DNA from: Lineus longissimus
Taxonomy: Eukaryota; Nemertea; Pilidiophora; Heteronemertea; Lineidae
Direction: 5' to 3'
Assembly: GCF_910592395.1 (NCBI RefSeq)
Contig: NC_088321.1
Coordinates: 9,364,001-9,428,000, forward strand
Length of the DNA: 64,000 nt
Shown here: piece after piece, positions 50,575-63,206 of the stretch
How the letters are laid out: the number at the start of each line of letters is the position of its first letter
Numbering within the stretch: the stretch's first letter is position 1
The notes under the pieces: generated by a model
Seen by the model: only the letters and a program-made list of their open reading frames with translations
Database searches by the model: none
What the model was told of the DNA's origin: nothing
Program-made: the position numbers and the translations under genes

Positions 50575-51940
50575 CTAAGAGACAATCATGCCCAACGGTA
50601 TCAATCAGCCTCAAGTGACTGATGCCTACCTGTAATCAGCTACACGTGACCGATAGCAACATTAGGAGATCAACCAGATCGCTTGGATTTATAAACTGCA
50701 AAGCCATCTTCAAGCCTTTGACGCTATATTTCCATCAACCAAATTTCAGGTTGTGCAGCGTTATGTAACCACTATGAGGCATGTCCAGGTTATGTCCTAA
50801 ATTTAGTATTTCTGGTTTAAACTAAAAGTATGGACCTTCATGTATCATGTTCATATGTCTAAGATAAGTCAGACTTTTCTTTTCAACGTGTTTTATGCCA
50901 CATCAAAGTGTACGAATGTTCAGTTCTAAGTTCAGAAATAACATAGACAATTTAGAAAGGGAGATGTAGTGTAATCCCTATTGCCCCTTTAAGAGTCACT
51001 ACAGTATGGTGCTGCCACCTTCATGTCAACGGGTTAACAGTGTAATTGTTTCTTTTATCAAACTTGCATTGTTTACATCTGTCTTATTCAAGTGAATCGT
51101 ACCCCCAATCCAGCAAAGGACAATACTTCCACATAATAGTCTGGTAAAACATACATCACATGCTACAATATAAGATGTTATATATGATTGGCTCACTAAG
51201 GCAAAGGAGGCGGCGCCTGCAAGCACGTGGCTCGGGAAAAACATATTTATGGTACAATAAATTAATCAAAATTAATCAAAGAATGATCTTTTATAAACAT
51301 TGGAAGGAAATTTATGGTATTTCAGATTTACTAAGACCAGACAAAACAGTGATACCTTTTGAATCACTGGGACTAAAAGCAACCGAATGGTTCAAATGGA
51401 GAGGGTTAATGGATGTTATTATTAATAAGATTTGGGGTTATAATTTTAACACTGATAACAATAATGTAAGATCTACGCAGAAACCATAGAAGTCTAAGAG
51501 AGAATCATGCCCAACGGTATAAATCAGCCTCAAGTGACTGATGCCTACCTGTAATCAGCTACAGGTGACCGATAGCGACATTAGGAGATCAACCGGACTG
51601 GTGAAACCAGTAGATCGCTTGGATTTATAAACTGCGAAGGCATCTTAAAGCCTTAGACGCTATATTTCCATCAACCAAATTTCAGGTTGCGAAGCATTAT
51701 GTAACCTCTATGACGCATGTCCTAAATTTAGTATTTCTGGTTTAAACTAAAAGTATGGACTTTCATGTATCATGTTCAGATGTCTAAGATAAATCAGACT
51801 TTTCTTTTCAACGTGTTTCAAGCCACATCAAAGTGCACAAACATTCAGTTCTAAGTTCAGAAATAACATAGACAATTTAGAAAGGGAGATGTAGAGTAAT
51901 CCCTATTGCCCCTTTAAGAGTCACTACAGTATGGTTGTTT
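50575..51940 (+). repeat. Repeat array, third block
   Basis: The landmark CTAAGAGACAATCA is at 50575 and its variant at 51496, giving a unit of 921 bp without the internal duplication of the first block. A frame at 51160-51489 reads the same LINE-like segment (FESLGLKATEWFKWRGLMDV). The last unit stops near 51937, at ACTACAGTATGG, where other sequence begins. Confidence 0.8.
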
Positions 51941-52431
51941 TGGATTTCGCGCTTTAATTTCGCGACAATTCGCGCCACGTTTCATTGCCCCAAAATACGG
52001 CCAGGCGAATGCGTGACGCCAATAGTACGCGTAACGTTCGAATCATACGAATCAGCGCATCGAATGGTGCAGTCAATATTCATTCATCCGCATTGATACT
52101 GTTAAATTCTCTCATAAACAATCCATAAAAGTCGGGAAGTATAACCCTTCAGGTACGTCAACGTTCAACGTTATGTATTGTAAACCCATCAGTGATTCAT
52201 TCAGATATTTGTTATATTAAATGTATATATTGTCTAGGCCCTACCTGTGCGTCATACATGTATGTCATCTGTCATCTGTATTTATTAATGTATCGCAAGC
52301 ATGTTACTTTCATTGATTTTCATGTATGTACATGTATAACTGGTTCTTATGTCATATATTCTGTATTTCAAAACAAATCCACAAATCCACGTATTTGAAA
52401 ATAAACAGTGTTAGAAGATGTAGACTACATT
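51941..52431 (+). other. Candidate 5' LTR of the second BEL/Pao element
   Basis: The stretch starts where the repeat unit ends (TGTTTTGGATTTCGCGC) and ends with GTAGACTACA, directly before TTGACCCGACTTG, which could be a primer-binding site. AATAAA occurs at about 52401. No second copy exists downstream in the window, so this stays a candidate. Confidence 0.35.
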
Positions 52432-52621
52432 GACCCGACTTGATTTCGTCCTGGCCTCATGCAAACCAAAGTTCTGAAGGAGGTTATAAGGCTGTAGTCA
52501 AGAATTGAGAAGATTACCTGCCGAATTTCGAATAGTTTGGTTGATAGGATACAGGAGACGATCAACCGACTTTCAGATAAAATGAGATGAGAACCTCTCC
52601 AGGTCACGACTGGACAAGGAG

Positions 52622-54160
52622 ATGGTCGTCCTACGCCGAGAATTCTTGGACGCCGTTGCTGTGAATTCTGAGATGTTCCTAATTCTGGGCGTTGAAGTCG
52701 CCAATTTAGGACAGTGGGAAGAAGAAATCACAGATGATTTCTACGCCTTTGATGAAGCTGCTGATCTATACGTTAGTTCGCAGGATATGTCATCAGAGAA
52801 AACAGAATCAGTCAGTTGAGGAGCTGCAGATGTCCAGAGCCGCCAAAGTCCAGCTCAAAGTCGAGATGTCACGGATGCTGCCTTCAGAGTTTCACAATGT
52901 GGAGTCGAACAGAGACATTCGAACACGACTGAGAGTGAGAATTCAGATGCAGATCGTGAAAACAGTACTTCACGCCTTGCAGTCAGAAGTGATAACGATA
53001 GGACTGCAGTTGTTAATACTTCGCAGGGACCGGAAAGATGCTTATCAGCTCAGAGTCTGAACTATTCTCAGGCAACCTTGTATAATGCAACAGGTGGTAG
53101 GCCCACACGCTCAGGTTTGAATAATTCATTAGGTTCAGTACATGCACTAGCTTTTGATTCTTGGATTGACAAGTTAGAAGAATTTCAGGAGACAGTTCTC
53201 TCGAGTAATTCAAATGCAATGTCTGTAGCAGTTGCTCTGTACAAATTAGAAGCGAGCACAGATTTTCCAGCCTTGAAGCTCAATAAGTTCAATGGTAGCC
53301 CACTCACATACGTAGATTTTATTGATTGCTTTAAAATCCACATCCATGACAAGCCTTTCCTTTCAGATGACATGCGCATGGCCCAGTTGAAAATGCATTA
53401 AGTGGGAGATGCCGAACATGCTATTTCTGGTCTGGGGTCGGGGGGAGTGATGTACGCGACCGCCTTGAAGATGCTAAAAGAGCAATTTGGTCAATGGGGC
53501 ACTGTAGCCAGAGCATGCGTTAATAAATTAGTCAAAGGTCCGCACATCGCCAATAACGATCGCAAAGGTCTCCGTGAGCTCTCGCTTGATATTGTCAACT
53601 CACTTGCGACATTACACCGCCTCAACTTCTACGCAGACGCGGACGCTTCTGAAACGCTACGCCAGATAGTTAAACGTTTTCCTGATCCACTCATACAAAG
53701 ATGGAAAAATACCGCGACCGAAATCTGCGAGCGCGATGAATCACCTGGTCTCTCACACATCTCTATCTTCTTACGTAAACGCGTGAAAGCCGACTTCAAT
53801 CCAGATTTCGGAGATCTTGCTTGTGATAAATCATCCGGGAAGTTTTCAAGCACACCCAACGCAGATCGTCAGAAGGGAATTCATGCGACCCAGGAAAACA
53901 AGCCAGCGAAGCCACTTAAATGTTTCATTTGCGACCTATTTCATCGTGTAACTGAGTGTCCTTCACTAGTGGATTCATCAGTACCCGAGCGTCTTCAACT
54001 AGTAAAGGACAACCGCTTGTGCTTTGGATGCCTTCACTGCGGACATTGATCCCGTGAATGTAAAACAAAGAAGAAGTGTGACAGGAATGGTTGTACATGA
54101 ATGCATCATCGGCTGTTACATTCAGACCCACCGAGTGCCAGCAGTGCGACGCCAACTACA
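52622..54160 (+). pseudogene. Second BEL: Gag region
   Basis: The frames 52622-52819, 53078-53401 and 53402-54049 encode, in order, a coiled-coil-like N-terminus, a capsid-like segment (KLNKFNGSPLTYVDFIDCF, typical BEL Gag) and QFGQWGTVARACVNKL. Zinc knuckles follow (CFICDLFHRVTECP at about 53925; CFGCLHCGH). In-frame stops are seen at 53399-53401 and 54047-54049. Confidence 0.7.
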
Positions 54161-54179
54161 CTCGATTTAGATAGGATAC

Positions 54180-57100
54180 TACCCATGGTTCGGGTCCGTT
54201 TTAAATCAAAAACAGGCTGAGTCCGAGAAGGCAATGTCCTGTTCGATAGCGGCGCAGGCACTACCATAATCCGACGTGATTTTGCACACGCTTTAGGTTT
54301 GCAGGGTAAAAAGGAAGGTTTAAAATTATCCGTTGTTGGTGGTAAAACACTGGATCAAAGACACAGCCGACGTCTGAATTTCTGCATTTCACCACTAGAC
54401 GGTGCACAAGAGTTCGAGATAGATGCCCATGAGATAGACAAGACGGTTTTGAGTGTCCAACCCATCGATCGACCTTGGCTGGCTACCTTTGCTCACCACT
54501 CCGACCTGAAGTTCTCACACAAGGCAGGTTCCATTGATCTTATCCTTGGAGTGCAATATAGCCACCTGCATGCAGAAGAAGAAGTCCGTGAAGGATTACC
54601 GTTTGAACCACTGGGCAAGAAGACAAAGTTGGGATGGTTCGTAATTGGTCCTGGGAAAATACCAGTTTCGTCATTCTCCAAATCCGCGATCGCTGTCAAT
54701 TTTGTCCAAAAGCCAGATCTCAGCCAGATGTATGACCTAGAGACTGCAAGTGCAAGTGCTCAGAGTAAGTCATGTCAACAGATGACAGGAAAGCAATGAA
54801 AATGTTCGAGGAAACGTGCGAGAAAGTAGGGGACCGTTACGTCATTGGTCTCCCGTGGAAAAGGGATCCATTGGAACTTCCTGACAACCGTCCACTTGCA
54901 GAGAAACGTTTGATGTCCTTGGAGCGCAGTCTACTGAAGCAGCCTGAAAAAGCAGCACTTTACACCAAGACAGTGAACGAGTACCTGGAAAAAGGTTGGG
55001 CTGTCCCAGTTAAGCCAAATGAATTAGAAATAAAGCCAGCGTTCTACCTACCTCATCATGGAGTGTATAGGCCCGAGAAAGTAAGCACACCACTCCGTGT
55101 AGTTTTTGATCCAGCCTGCAACTACGACGGAGTTTCACTCAACTCTTTCCTGCACAACGGCCCAAACTTGATTGGTGACCTACTTGGAGTGCTTATTCGC
55201 TTCAGGGAAGATTTGGTAGCCATAGTTGGAGACATTTCAAAAATGTTTCTACAGGTGTTACTCAAAGAGGAGGAAACCCATGTACACCGCTTCATGTGGA
55301 GGGACTTGGATGTCACAAGGAAACCAGATGTGTACAGATTGACAAGAGTAACCTTTGGTGACAAGCCGTCACCTGACATGGCCAGCTTCGTCATCCTCAA
55401 GATTGCGCAGGAGTATCAGAACACATACCCGGACACAGCTGAAAACCTAAAGAAAGATCGGTACATGGACGACATGATACATTCATGCCCATCGGACAAC
55501 ACAGCAGTCCAGAGAATGTCTAGCCTAGATAAGATGCTTGGAAGTGGTGGTTTCAGGATGAAAGAATGGTACTGTTCAGCTATCACGAGGAAACCTGAGA
55601 TGGGAGAGAGCCATGGTACCAAGCCAGGTATCAATATCAACCTTAGCCAAGACAGCATCAAGACACTAGGTGTTGGCTGGAATCCAAGCACAGACTCCAT
55701 TTTATTCCAAGTGAAGGACCTAGGACTAGATGGCTTTACAAAACGCCTAGTACTGTCAAGACTTTCAATGCTATTTGATCCTTTGGGATTAGCCACACCA
55801 GTCACAATCCGTGCCAAGTGCGCAATGCAGGCCATTTGGAGGCTGGAGAATGTTGGTTGGGATGACACTCTGCCCACTGAACATACTGAAATGTGGCGCG
55901 AAATCTTTCAGGAGTTGAATGAGCTGGAGACCATCAGATTGCCAAGATGCGTAAAGCCAGTGGATGCCATAGAGGGAACAGCTGAGTTACATACCTTTGC
56001 TGACACAAGCATAAAGGCCTATGGAGCCGTCGCGTACATGGTCTGGTCCACACCCCAGGGCCCATCCGTCCGTCTAATGGCTGCAAAAGCACGAGTCGCT
56101 CTGCTCCGTCAAACCACAATTCCTTGCCTGGAATTGATGGCAGCGCCTCTTGCCGCAAGATTAGCACGGACCATCCACAGTGAACTCAGGATTAAACCAT
56201 CTGTCCATTTCTGAACTGATTCCTGCATAGTCCTTCATTGGATCCAATCTGAATCAGCAGTATTGAAGCCATTCGTTGGAATAAGAGTCGCAGAGATTCA
56301 GTCAACTTGGGATGCAGACTAATGGAGACGCATGCCTACAGGGTTGAATCCAGCCGATGATCTAAGCCGTGGTCTTGCTGTAGCGGAGATGAACGGGAGG
56401 TGGATTCAGGGCCCAGAGTTTCTTCACAAGCCCAAAGAAGAATGGCGAACTGTAACAGATATAGCACCGCCTCAAAAGGACGATGAGCGCAAGAAATCCC
56501 GCCCACTTTGTGTGACGGTGAAGACAACTTCGCCGATCGATGTGAAAAGGTTTTCAGAATGGGGAAAACTCATCAGAGTGACAGCATATGTGCCAAGATT
56601 CAAGCATAATATTTCCTGCAAGAGGGACGTACCTGGACTGAAGAGATCAGGACCTCTAGCTTAAGAGGAATTGGAGAAAGCAAGGCTCTACTTAATCAAA
56701 TCCGCTCAGGAAAAGCTGGGAGTGTTGGAACAGTACACGGATCTAGCCCCCTTCAGTGATGATCATGGAATCATTCGCGTAGGTGGTAGACTGAAGCACT
56801 CGCCACTCACATATGACCAGAAACATCCCGCCCTCCTTCCAGCTTCAAGCCATATTTCGATGTTGGTGATGAGAGACGCACATGAGAGGATGTCACATCC
56901 AGGATCTGAGCGCACACTTTGTGAATCTAGGCAAGAATATTGGATCATGAAAGGAAGAAGCCTAGCTAGGGAAATAGTGAGGAACTGCATTGTCTGCAGA
57001 ATCCTTCGTCAACCGCCACATATTACCCTCATGGGAAATCTTCCAGCCGAGAGACTCAAGCTCCTATCACCACCGTTCACAACCATCGGGGTTGATCTGT

Positions 57101-57345
57101 TTGGCCCATTTCTACTGAAGTATGGCTGTAATAAATCCATCAAGGCATGGGGAGCAATCTTTACATGTGGAACTGTTCGTGCAGTTCACCTAGAGATTGT
57201 GGAGAGTTTGTCCACCTCATCGTTTCTGCACGTGCTCAGACGATTTGTTGCTCATCATGGCTGGCCCACAACGATCATTTCTGACAATGGAACAAATTTC
57301 ATTAGTGCAGAGAAAGCTCATCATTGAAGGTCGAAAACAGATAGA
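54180..57345 (+). pseudogene. Second BEL: protease, RT, RNase H and integrase
   Basis: The protease motif VLFDSGAGTTIIR is at about 54239. RT (54772-56214) has TPLRVVFDPACNYDG, IVGDISKMFLQV and RYMDDMIHSC at about 55460, where MDD replaces the usual VDD. RNase H begins with LHTFADTSIKAYGAVAY at about 55990 and is cut by a stop at 56214. Integrase frames 56332-56664 and 56671-57327 contain HPGSERTLCESRQEYWI, ITTIGVDLFGPFLL adapted as TTIGVDLFGPF, and TTIISDNGTNFIS. The final catalytic Glu region is lost at the truncation. Confidence 0.8.
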
Positions 57346-57450
57346 GGAATTCGCCATTCTCCACAATGTCAACTGGAAATTCTTCACCCCACTGAGTCCC
57401 CCCATCAGGGAGGATTTTATGAAAGTTATATACACTGTGCTGCCAAACCG

Positions 57451-58809
57451 CAAATTTCTGTATACCAACCAGCTTCAGTTCCGCAACTTGACTGAGGATG
57501 GCGCGACGATCGCCGTCGGTCAAGAAAACGAGTGTGAAAAGACCCAACTATTTCCCTACCAGCAGGCGCTGCCCTCTTTTTTTAAGTTCTAAACTATCAT
57601 AGCAGACAACATGGCGGCATTTCACCAGTTTTTTCATTTGTGAGTTGATAAAATGCATGAATATTCGTTAATTTAGGATGGATTTTGCCCCAATTTTGAC
57701 TACCGGAAGTAGTACTTAACCCCGACTTTGAAATGATCGTGTTAGTTTGTCTTTGGCATTTTCAAAATTCTGAAACGATACGATTTTACTTCGGACATTC
57801 ACCAATATGTATGCTCTGTGCTGAAATGTATTGACTTGGATCGTACGAAAATAGAACCAACCTGAAATTTTTTTCATGGTTCTAGGGACATGGCACATGC
57901 TTGACGTGACGTTCATGCGTCACTGAATCCCATGGCTGACTGCATGGTGATGACCTTCTTGAAGGGCGACAATGACGGCCATTTTGGTTTTTAAAAAAAG
58001 TAGGCCTAGTTAAATAGAACTAAGTCTAAGCCTATATTATAAAGAATATGTCCAACTTAACATGTGTTACTGTAAATGGAATTGTTTTAACTGAGATCAA
58101 TAGAAATAAAAGAAACAATTCTACACGATTGGCAATATGAATAATGACGGACTGGCTCTCCCGGCCCCCCAGGCCCATGCTGTGACATGAGTCGTGGCTG
58201 GTTGATCATACATTTTGTAGTACGACAATGACATGACATAGGCCGCTTACCAAGCCCACTACAGCACAGGCACGTTCAACAGTACCTGCCCGTACAAATC
58301 ATGAAATACAACATGCAGAGCTGAACGTGCCACCGTTAGCGGTTTCTGAGGCCTACACAATGACATACATCATACATGACAGTAACATTTCTTTCAGTTT
58401 GGACAACTGAAAAAAGCAAGTTGGCACTATGGCAATGTTGGGCACAGCCAACGTGATGAATGAAAATGGACCTTCAAACGACATGGAAGGAGTCCCAAGA
58501 CCCACTGTCAATTGGGTAATTGTCATCAGTGTTTCTGCCAGAAATATTTTAAAGGGGGGGGGACAAACCATAATTTTTCAGAAAATCCTGTTTAAAACTG
58601 CAAATTTTGTCTGTTTTTTTACAATGACCTTTTGAGATGTGTATCGATATCAGAAGTTCCAAGGCCATGTCTGGAGTTCTCACCAATACCATGTTGTTGA
58701 TCAACTCAACATTGGCACTACTCTGTAACCTTGATAAAAGTAATAGTGTATGTTGTTTACAGTTCTTATGTCAATTAAAATATCGTGTTTTTTCTTCGGC
58801 ATCTGAAAG
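57451..58809. other. Unassigned stretch before the multi-exon gene
   Basis: No gene or transposon is recognised. ATGGCGGCATTTCACC at 57611 followed by GTGAGT would fit a first exon of 29 nt, but its phase does not match the exon at 58810 as placed. The region could hold the promoter and first exon or exons of the downstream gene. Confidence 0.3.
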
Positions 58810-58965
58810 GAAGTCAAGCCTTCAAAAAGGAAACGTTTCCCGATTGGACAGTGGGCCAGGGACCAGAAACTTAAAACGGTGAAAGAAGCATCCAACACTC
58901 GAGCGGAACAGTTACAAAGCGACATTTACAGAAAGGAGGAAAGGATATCTGAGTTAAACGCACAT
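58810..58965 (+). CDS. Multi-exon gene, internal exon A
   Basis: This 156-nt exon follows a pyrimidine-rich TTTTTTCTTCGGCATCTGAAAG acceptor (58788-58809) and ends at a GTAAGT donor (58966). It encodes a basic segment (EVKPSKRKRFPIGQWARD), perhaps a nuclear localisation signal, then a coiled coil (EQLQSDIYRKEERISELNAH). Upstream exons are not found. Phase 0 matches exon B. Confidence 0.55.
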
Positions 58966-59260
58966 GTAAGTCCAAAAATATTATGTGTGGAGCTCTTGAT
59001 TTGACCAGAGTCTCTCTAATGAAGTCCCTTCCTTTGATTTCACCATTTACCAACGTCCAAGGTCATTTTACAATGGCTTGAATTGACGAGTCACGGTCAG
59101 AAAGAACTCTGCAGTGCCAGTAGTTCTTTAACATACATGCTTTCTAACAACTGGGCCCAGACCTGTAAATTGTTGCTTGTTTTTATTCTGTATAGTCAAT
59201 ATGACAATATTTATTGGGACATGATTTGATATCCTCATTTCAAATTTTTCTGTTCTTCAG

Positions 59261-59371
59261 ATTGAGTGGCTAGAGCGCCTAGAGGTGGATAAAAATGCTA
59301 ATATAACCCCAAAGATTATGAGGGACAAGCAAGTTCAAGTTTGTAGCAATTCGGCTAACCAGCTGTTAGTG
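59261..59371 (+). CDS. Multi-exon gene, internal exon B
   Basis: This 111-nt exon lies between a TGTTCTTCAG acceptor and a GTACGT donor, in phase 0 on both sides. It continues the coiled coil (IEWLERLEVDKN) and ends in NSANQLLV. The intron before it is 295 bp and the one after 323 bp. Confidence 0.55.
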
Positions 59372-59694
59372 GTACGTAGAGGGATCCTAGAGGAAGCACA
59401 AGTCTTCAGATTTAATATCACAGAGTCAGCCAGGTGCCGCTGTTTCGACTGTGCCATTCTGACAGCCCATCACATGTAGATCATCACGTCACCAGTCCAA
59501 TTAGCAATAATATAAATCTGTCATTGAAAGTGACCAGTTTGGACTTTGTTTCACACCTACCTGTTTGAGATGGATGCAAGAGCACATTTAAGCTGATAAT
59601 TAAGCCCCGGAAAATGCCAGGATTTTCATGCCAGATGGAAGTACAATTATAGTTGATGATCTAAATGTATGTCAATTGCTCTTTATCCTTTCAG

Positions 59695-62600
59695 GATCAA
59701 GAAAATGGTCAAATACCTGGCAAACAAAAGACTCCAACGCATCTTAGCCCTGCTAATCCAGATCAGTGCATGATGAGTAGGAGTACAACTTCCGCTCGTC
59801 TGAAGGAGACCACCAAGGCAATGAAGCTCATTCATGGTAACAATATCAAAAATGTAAAAGATGCCACTTGGCTCTCACTTGTAAAGCTCTGCACACCTAA
59901 TGAATTGAATGATTATATCCAAAGAAGTAAGTCATGTAAAACTGCATTGTTTAAAAAGGGCAAGGTGAAAAAGCGAAAGAAAATTCAGGAAAGAAATGCT
60001 AGAAAGAATGTAGTGAGGTGTGTTGAAACACTTTATAAGGGTGGGATGATTTCTAGTAGAAAATACAACTCCATTAGATGTTCTAATCTAGGTCATAGTG
60101 AGCCAGAATCATTGACATACAAGGAACTGAAACAGGAATTAGATGCTATCATGGAAGAAACTAGAACTCAACCAGTAGAAGGTTGTGGTGGAGTTTACAG
60201 GGATTTTGAGACAACGCTCTTGAAACTAGCAGAAATCTATTTGAAAATAGATGGTGTTCTTGTTGAGCAGAGTGGCAGTGGTTTGAATTGGTTTGGAAAA
60301 AACAGGGGTAATTTTGCTATTGCCATTGGGGCCGATGGTGCTCCGTCGGGGAAGCACAATACTAAAACTTCGCTACTTCTCTCATTTGTCAACGCCGTTG
60401 ACCAGGTGTCCAGTTGTGATCACAACTATCTCATTTTTGGTGCAGATCTTGCCGAGGATGATCCCATTTTCTTTTCACATCTAGCTAAAATAATTGGAGA
60501 TATGGGGTCCATTGAACGAAAAGAATATGAGGTTCTTGAAACCAAAGTCACATTTAGTCTTGAACTCATACCAGGTGACTGCAAATGGATTGCATCTGCA
60601 TGTGGTGAACTATCAAATGCAGCAACCTACCCCTCCTCCTTTGGTAATGTAACACAAAGTTCTCTTTCTACATTAAATGGCAGTATTGGGGAAAGTGAAG
60701 ATGATACTTGGCACCCATGGGGGTATCTGGAAAGACTAGAAACGGTTAAAAAAGTGGCAGCATTGAAAAAAACTGTCTTTCAGCGCCCTAAGATTACTAA
60801 GTTCATTGCACAGCAGCAGTCACGGCAGGAATTTGCCCCGGTACTCAGGAAATATACTGATAAATGCTATATTGACCCACTTCATGTGAAGAATAATGCT
60901 TGCCAACAAATGAATAATTTGTTGATGATGGAAGTGATCAATTTGACCAAGGAGGCTGTGCTGAAGAAAAACTTGGATTGTCCAGAGTTTGTTGATTCAC
61001 CGATCGGACGGTATCTATCTGCTTTGAAAAATGAGATAAAAGCTGGTAAACTTCATCACAGAATCTGCAAGTGGTACAAAGAGGTCCAAACTCAACTTTC
61101 TCGGAAAGGTGTAGCTTCTAAATGTACTGTGAGATTTACAGGTGAAGATTCACTTAAGTTCTGTAATGGGTTCCATAACTTGACCAGCATCATCTTTTCT
61201 GCAAGAATGGACGGGGAGGAGATTGGAAACAAATGCCTCCGCCCTTTGGTGCTGCACTTCTGCTGCACTGTGTTAAGGGAAGCTGTTGCATTGTTTTCAA
61301 AGACAAAGTTCTCTGAGTGCGACTTAGTCCGACTCAGGCATGTTTGCAAGATGTACCATGCAGCTCATGCACTTTTCCTTACTGGAGTTTCCCTCACAAC
61401 ATGGCACATTGGTTACGCTGTTCCTTGGTTCATGCCCATTTCGCCTTGTCTTTTTTCGCCTTTTCCCATTTTGCCTTTAAAAAATATACATTTTGCCTTC
61501 TCCTATTTCGCCTTTTCCAATTTTGCCTGTTCTCAATCCGCCTTATTCTATCTCGCCTTTGTCTTTTTTCGCCTTTTCATTTTTCGCCTTATGCTATTTT
61601 GCCTCTGTTTTATCTTGCCTTATCACAAGTTGCCTTATCCATTCTTGCCTTCATCTCAGTTTGCCATTGTCTTAATCTGCCTTCTCTTATTTCACCTTGT
61701 CTTAATTTACCTTTGTCCTAATTCGCCTTCATCCTATCTCGCCTTTACCCGCCCCGCCTTTGTATTATTTCGCCTTCTCAGCCATTATAGTCATATTACA
61801 TTACATTCCATATTACAAAAGACTTTTGTCTCTTTTACCCATGTTTGTGGGGCCAGTCTTTCATATAAGAGTGTTTCCATGAATTATGTTTTGGTACCCT
61901 ACCCAAGGCTGTTGCTTAATTACCAATATTTTCAAATCTTCATAACTTCTGAACCATCTACATGTAAGCTTACATGTATCTCCAAAACCAACTTAGTATC
62001 TTTACCCATGTTTGTCAAATCTTAGAGTTTTCCAAGTCTTTCATGGAAATATTTTGGCATAGTGTTTTGGCATTCTTTGATGAGTAAGACTTGTGACCTG
62101 GTACTATATAGGAGGGATGGGGGTGCTAAGTATTTTATTGATCATTCAAAGTGTGAGTGCTTCTGAAGTTCTTTATTATGGACTATGGTCAATAGGCCTA
62201 CTCAAATCCAGCAATCTGGAAGATGTATTCCTTTGATCATTGGGGAATTATGAGGCCTTCTCACAGAACGAGTTAGGTCTCAAGAACGTCCCACGCAGTG
62301 TTCCCTTTAGATGGTTTTGGTACGTTTGATGTTCTTCATTCACAGCAATGCTATAACTTAGCATGAGATAATACAAGTACCAAAGTTTTTTTGAACAGAA
62401 TCATTAAACTACTCAAAACACTGCCCCCCCCCCCCCCCTGCGAATAATAGACCCCTTGCTTAACGAAGGGGGATTGATAAAAGGCGAGTTGAGATATGGC
62501 GAAACGGGAGAAGGCAAAATGGGAAGAAGGCGAATTGACACAAAGGTCAATCAAGAAAAGGCAAGATGAGATAAGGCAGGATAGAACCAAGGCAGAATAG

Positions 62601-63206
62601 GACAAAGGCGAAATAAGAAAAGGCAAACTAGGATGAGGCAAGATGAGAGGAAGGCGAGTTAGGAAGAAGGCCAATTGGAACAAAGGCGAGATAAGACGAT
62701 GGCGAAATCGTAGAAGGCGAATTGAGAAAAGGCAAGTTAGGAGAAGGCTAAATGGGAGAAGGCAAAATTGGATAAGGCGAATAAGGTTAAGGCGAAATGG
62801 GCAGACACCTGTTCCTTACCATGCTACTATTATCTACCATAAGTTTGGTGTTGGTTTGGGATTAAATTCTATGCAGGGCAGGGAAGCAAAACACCAGCAG
62901 ATTGACATGTATCAGAAGTTCACAACAGCTCAAAACAAATGGGCTCTGACATTCAAGCATGAGTATGTCCAACTCTTTTGGTTGAAGGAACAGGGCATTG
63001 CTTCAGAGGCTCGAGACATGGCAAAGTCTCGCGACCACAGCCAGTTGCATGTGTTCAAAACATTGCCTGATCAGTGCAGGTGTGGCATTAAAAAGAAGAA
63101 TGACAAATGCATATACTGTGACCACTTTATCACATCGTTGATTACTGCAAGCTGTTGTAAGGGGATGATCGTTCCACAGCTTAGGCAAATTGTTGATTCT
63201 CGATGA
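59695..63206 (+). pseudogene. Multi-exon gene, large terminal exon of an uncharacterised family, split by an insertion
   Basis: The acceptor is TATCCTTTCAG at 59684-59694. The exon is open for about 580 codons to about 61432, breaks at the fold-back insertion, and resumes at 62804-63206 in another frame. Recognisable segments are AIAIGADGAPSGKHNT, FSLELIPGDCKWIASACGEL, DDTWHPWGYLERLE, YIDPLHVKNNACQQMNNL and, after the insertion, FGVGLGLNSMQGREAKH and FKHEYVQLFWLKEQG. The C-terminal Cys pattern CRCGIKKKNDKCIYC suggests zinc binding. I know this only as a repetitive family of unknown function in marine invertebrates; the acidic residues and the zinc site make a transposase-like enzyme possible. 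AATAAA follows at 63812. Confidence 0.65.
61433..62803. mobile_element. Fold-back-like element with repeat-built inverted arms
   Basis: The left end is TGCCCATTTCGCCTT and the right end AAGGCGAAATGGGCA, a perfect 15-base inverted repeat. The arms (about 61433-61795 and 62465-62803) are arrays of some 22 degenerate units each, CGCCTT plus about 9 pyrimidine-rich bases on the left and AAGGCGAATTGNGANA on the right, the reverse complement. The 670-bp centre has no ORF but has a poly-C tract (62424-62438). It splits a conserved protein-coding exon, so it is an insertion. No target duplication is evident. Fold-back and Galileo-type elements have comparable architecture. Confidence 0.7.

Larger units (their letters stand above)
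52432..57450 (+). mobile_element. Second BEL/Pao retrotransposon, degraded and 3' truncated
   Basis: Gag, protease, RT, RNase H and integrase sections occur in BEL/Pao order, in a family clearly different from the 43960 element. There are many stops. The integrase breaks off near 57420 before the C-terminal domain, and no 3' LTR is seen. It is older or more damaged than the first BEL copy. Confidence 0.82.

Noticed and set aside
57611-57645. Candidate first exon (ATGGCGGCATTTCACC then GTGAGT) of the downstream multi-exon gene
   Set aside because: Its end phase does not match the start phase of the exon at 58810 as I placed it, and intermediate exons are not visible.
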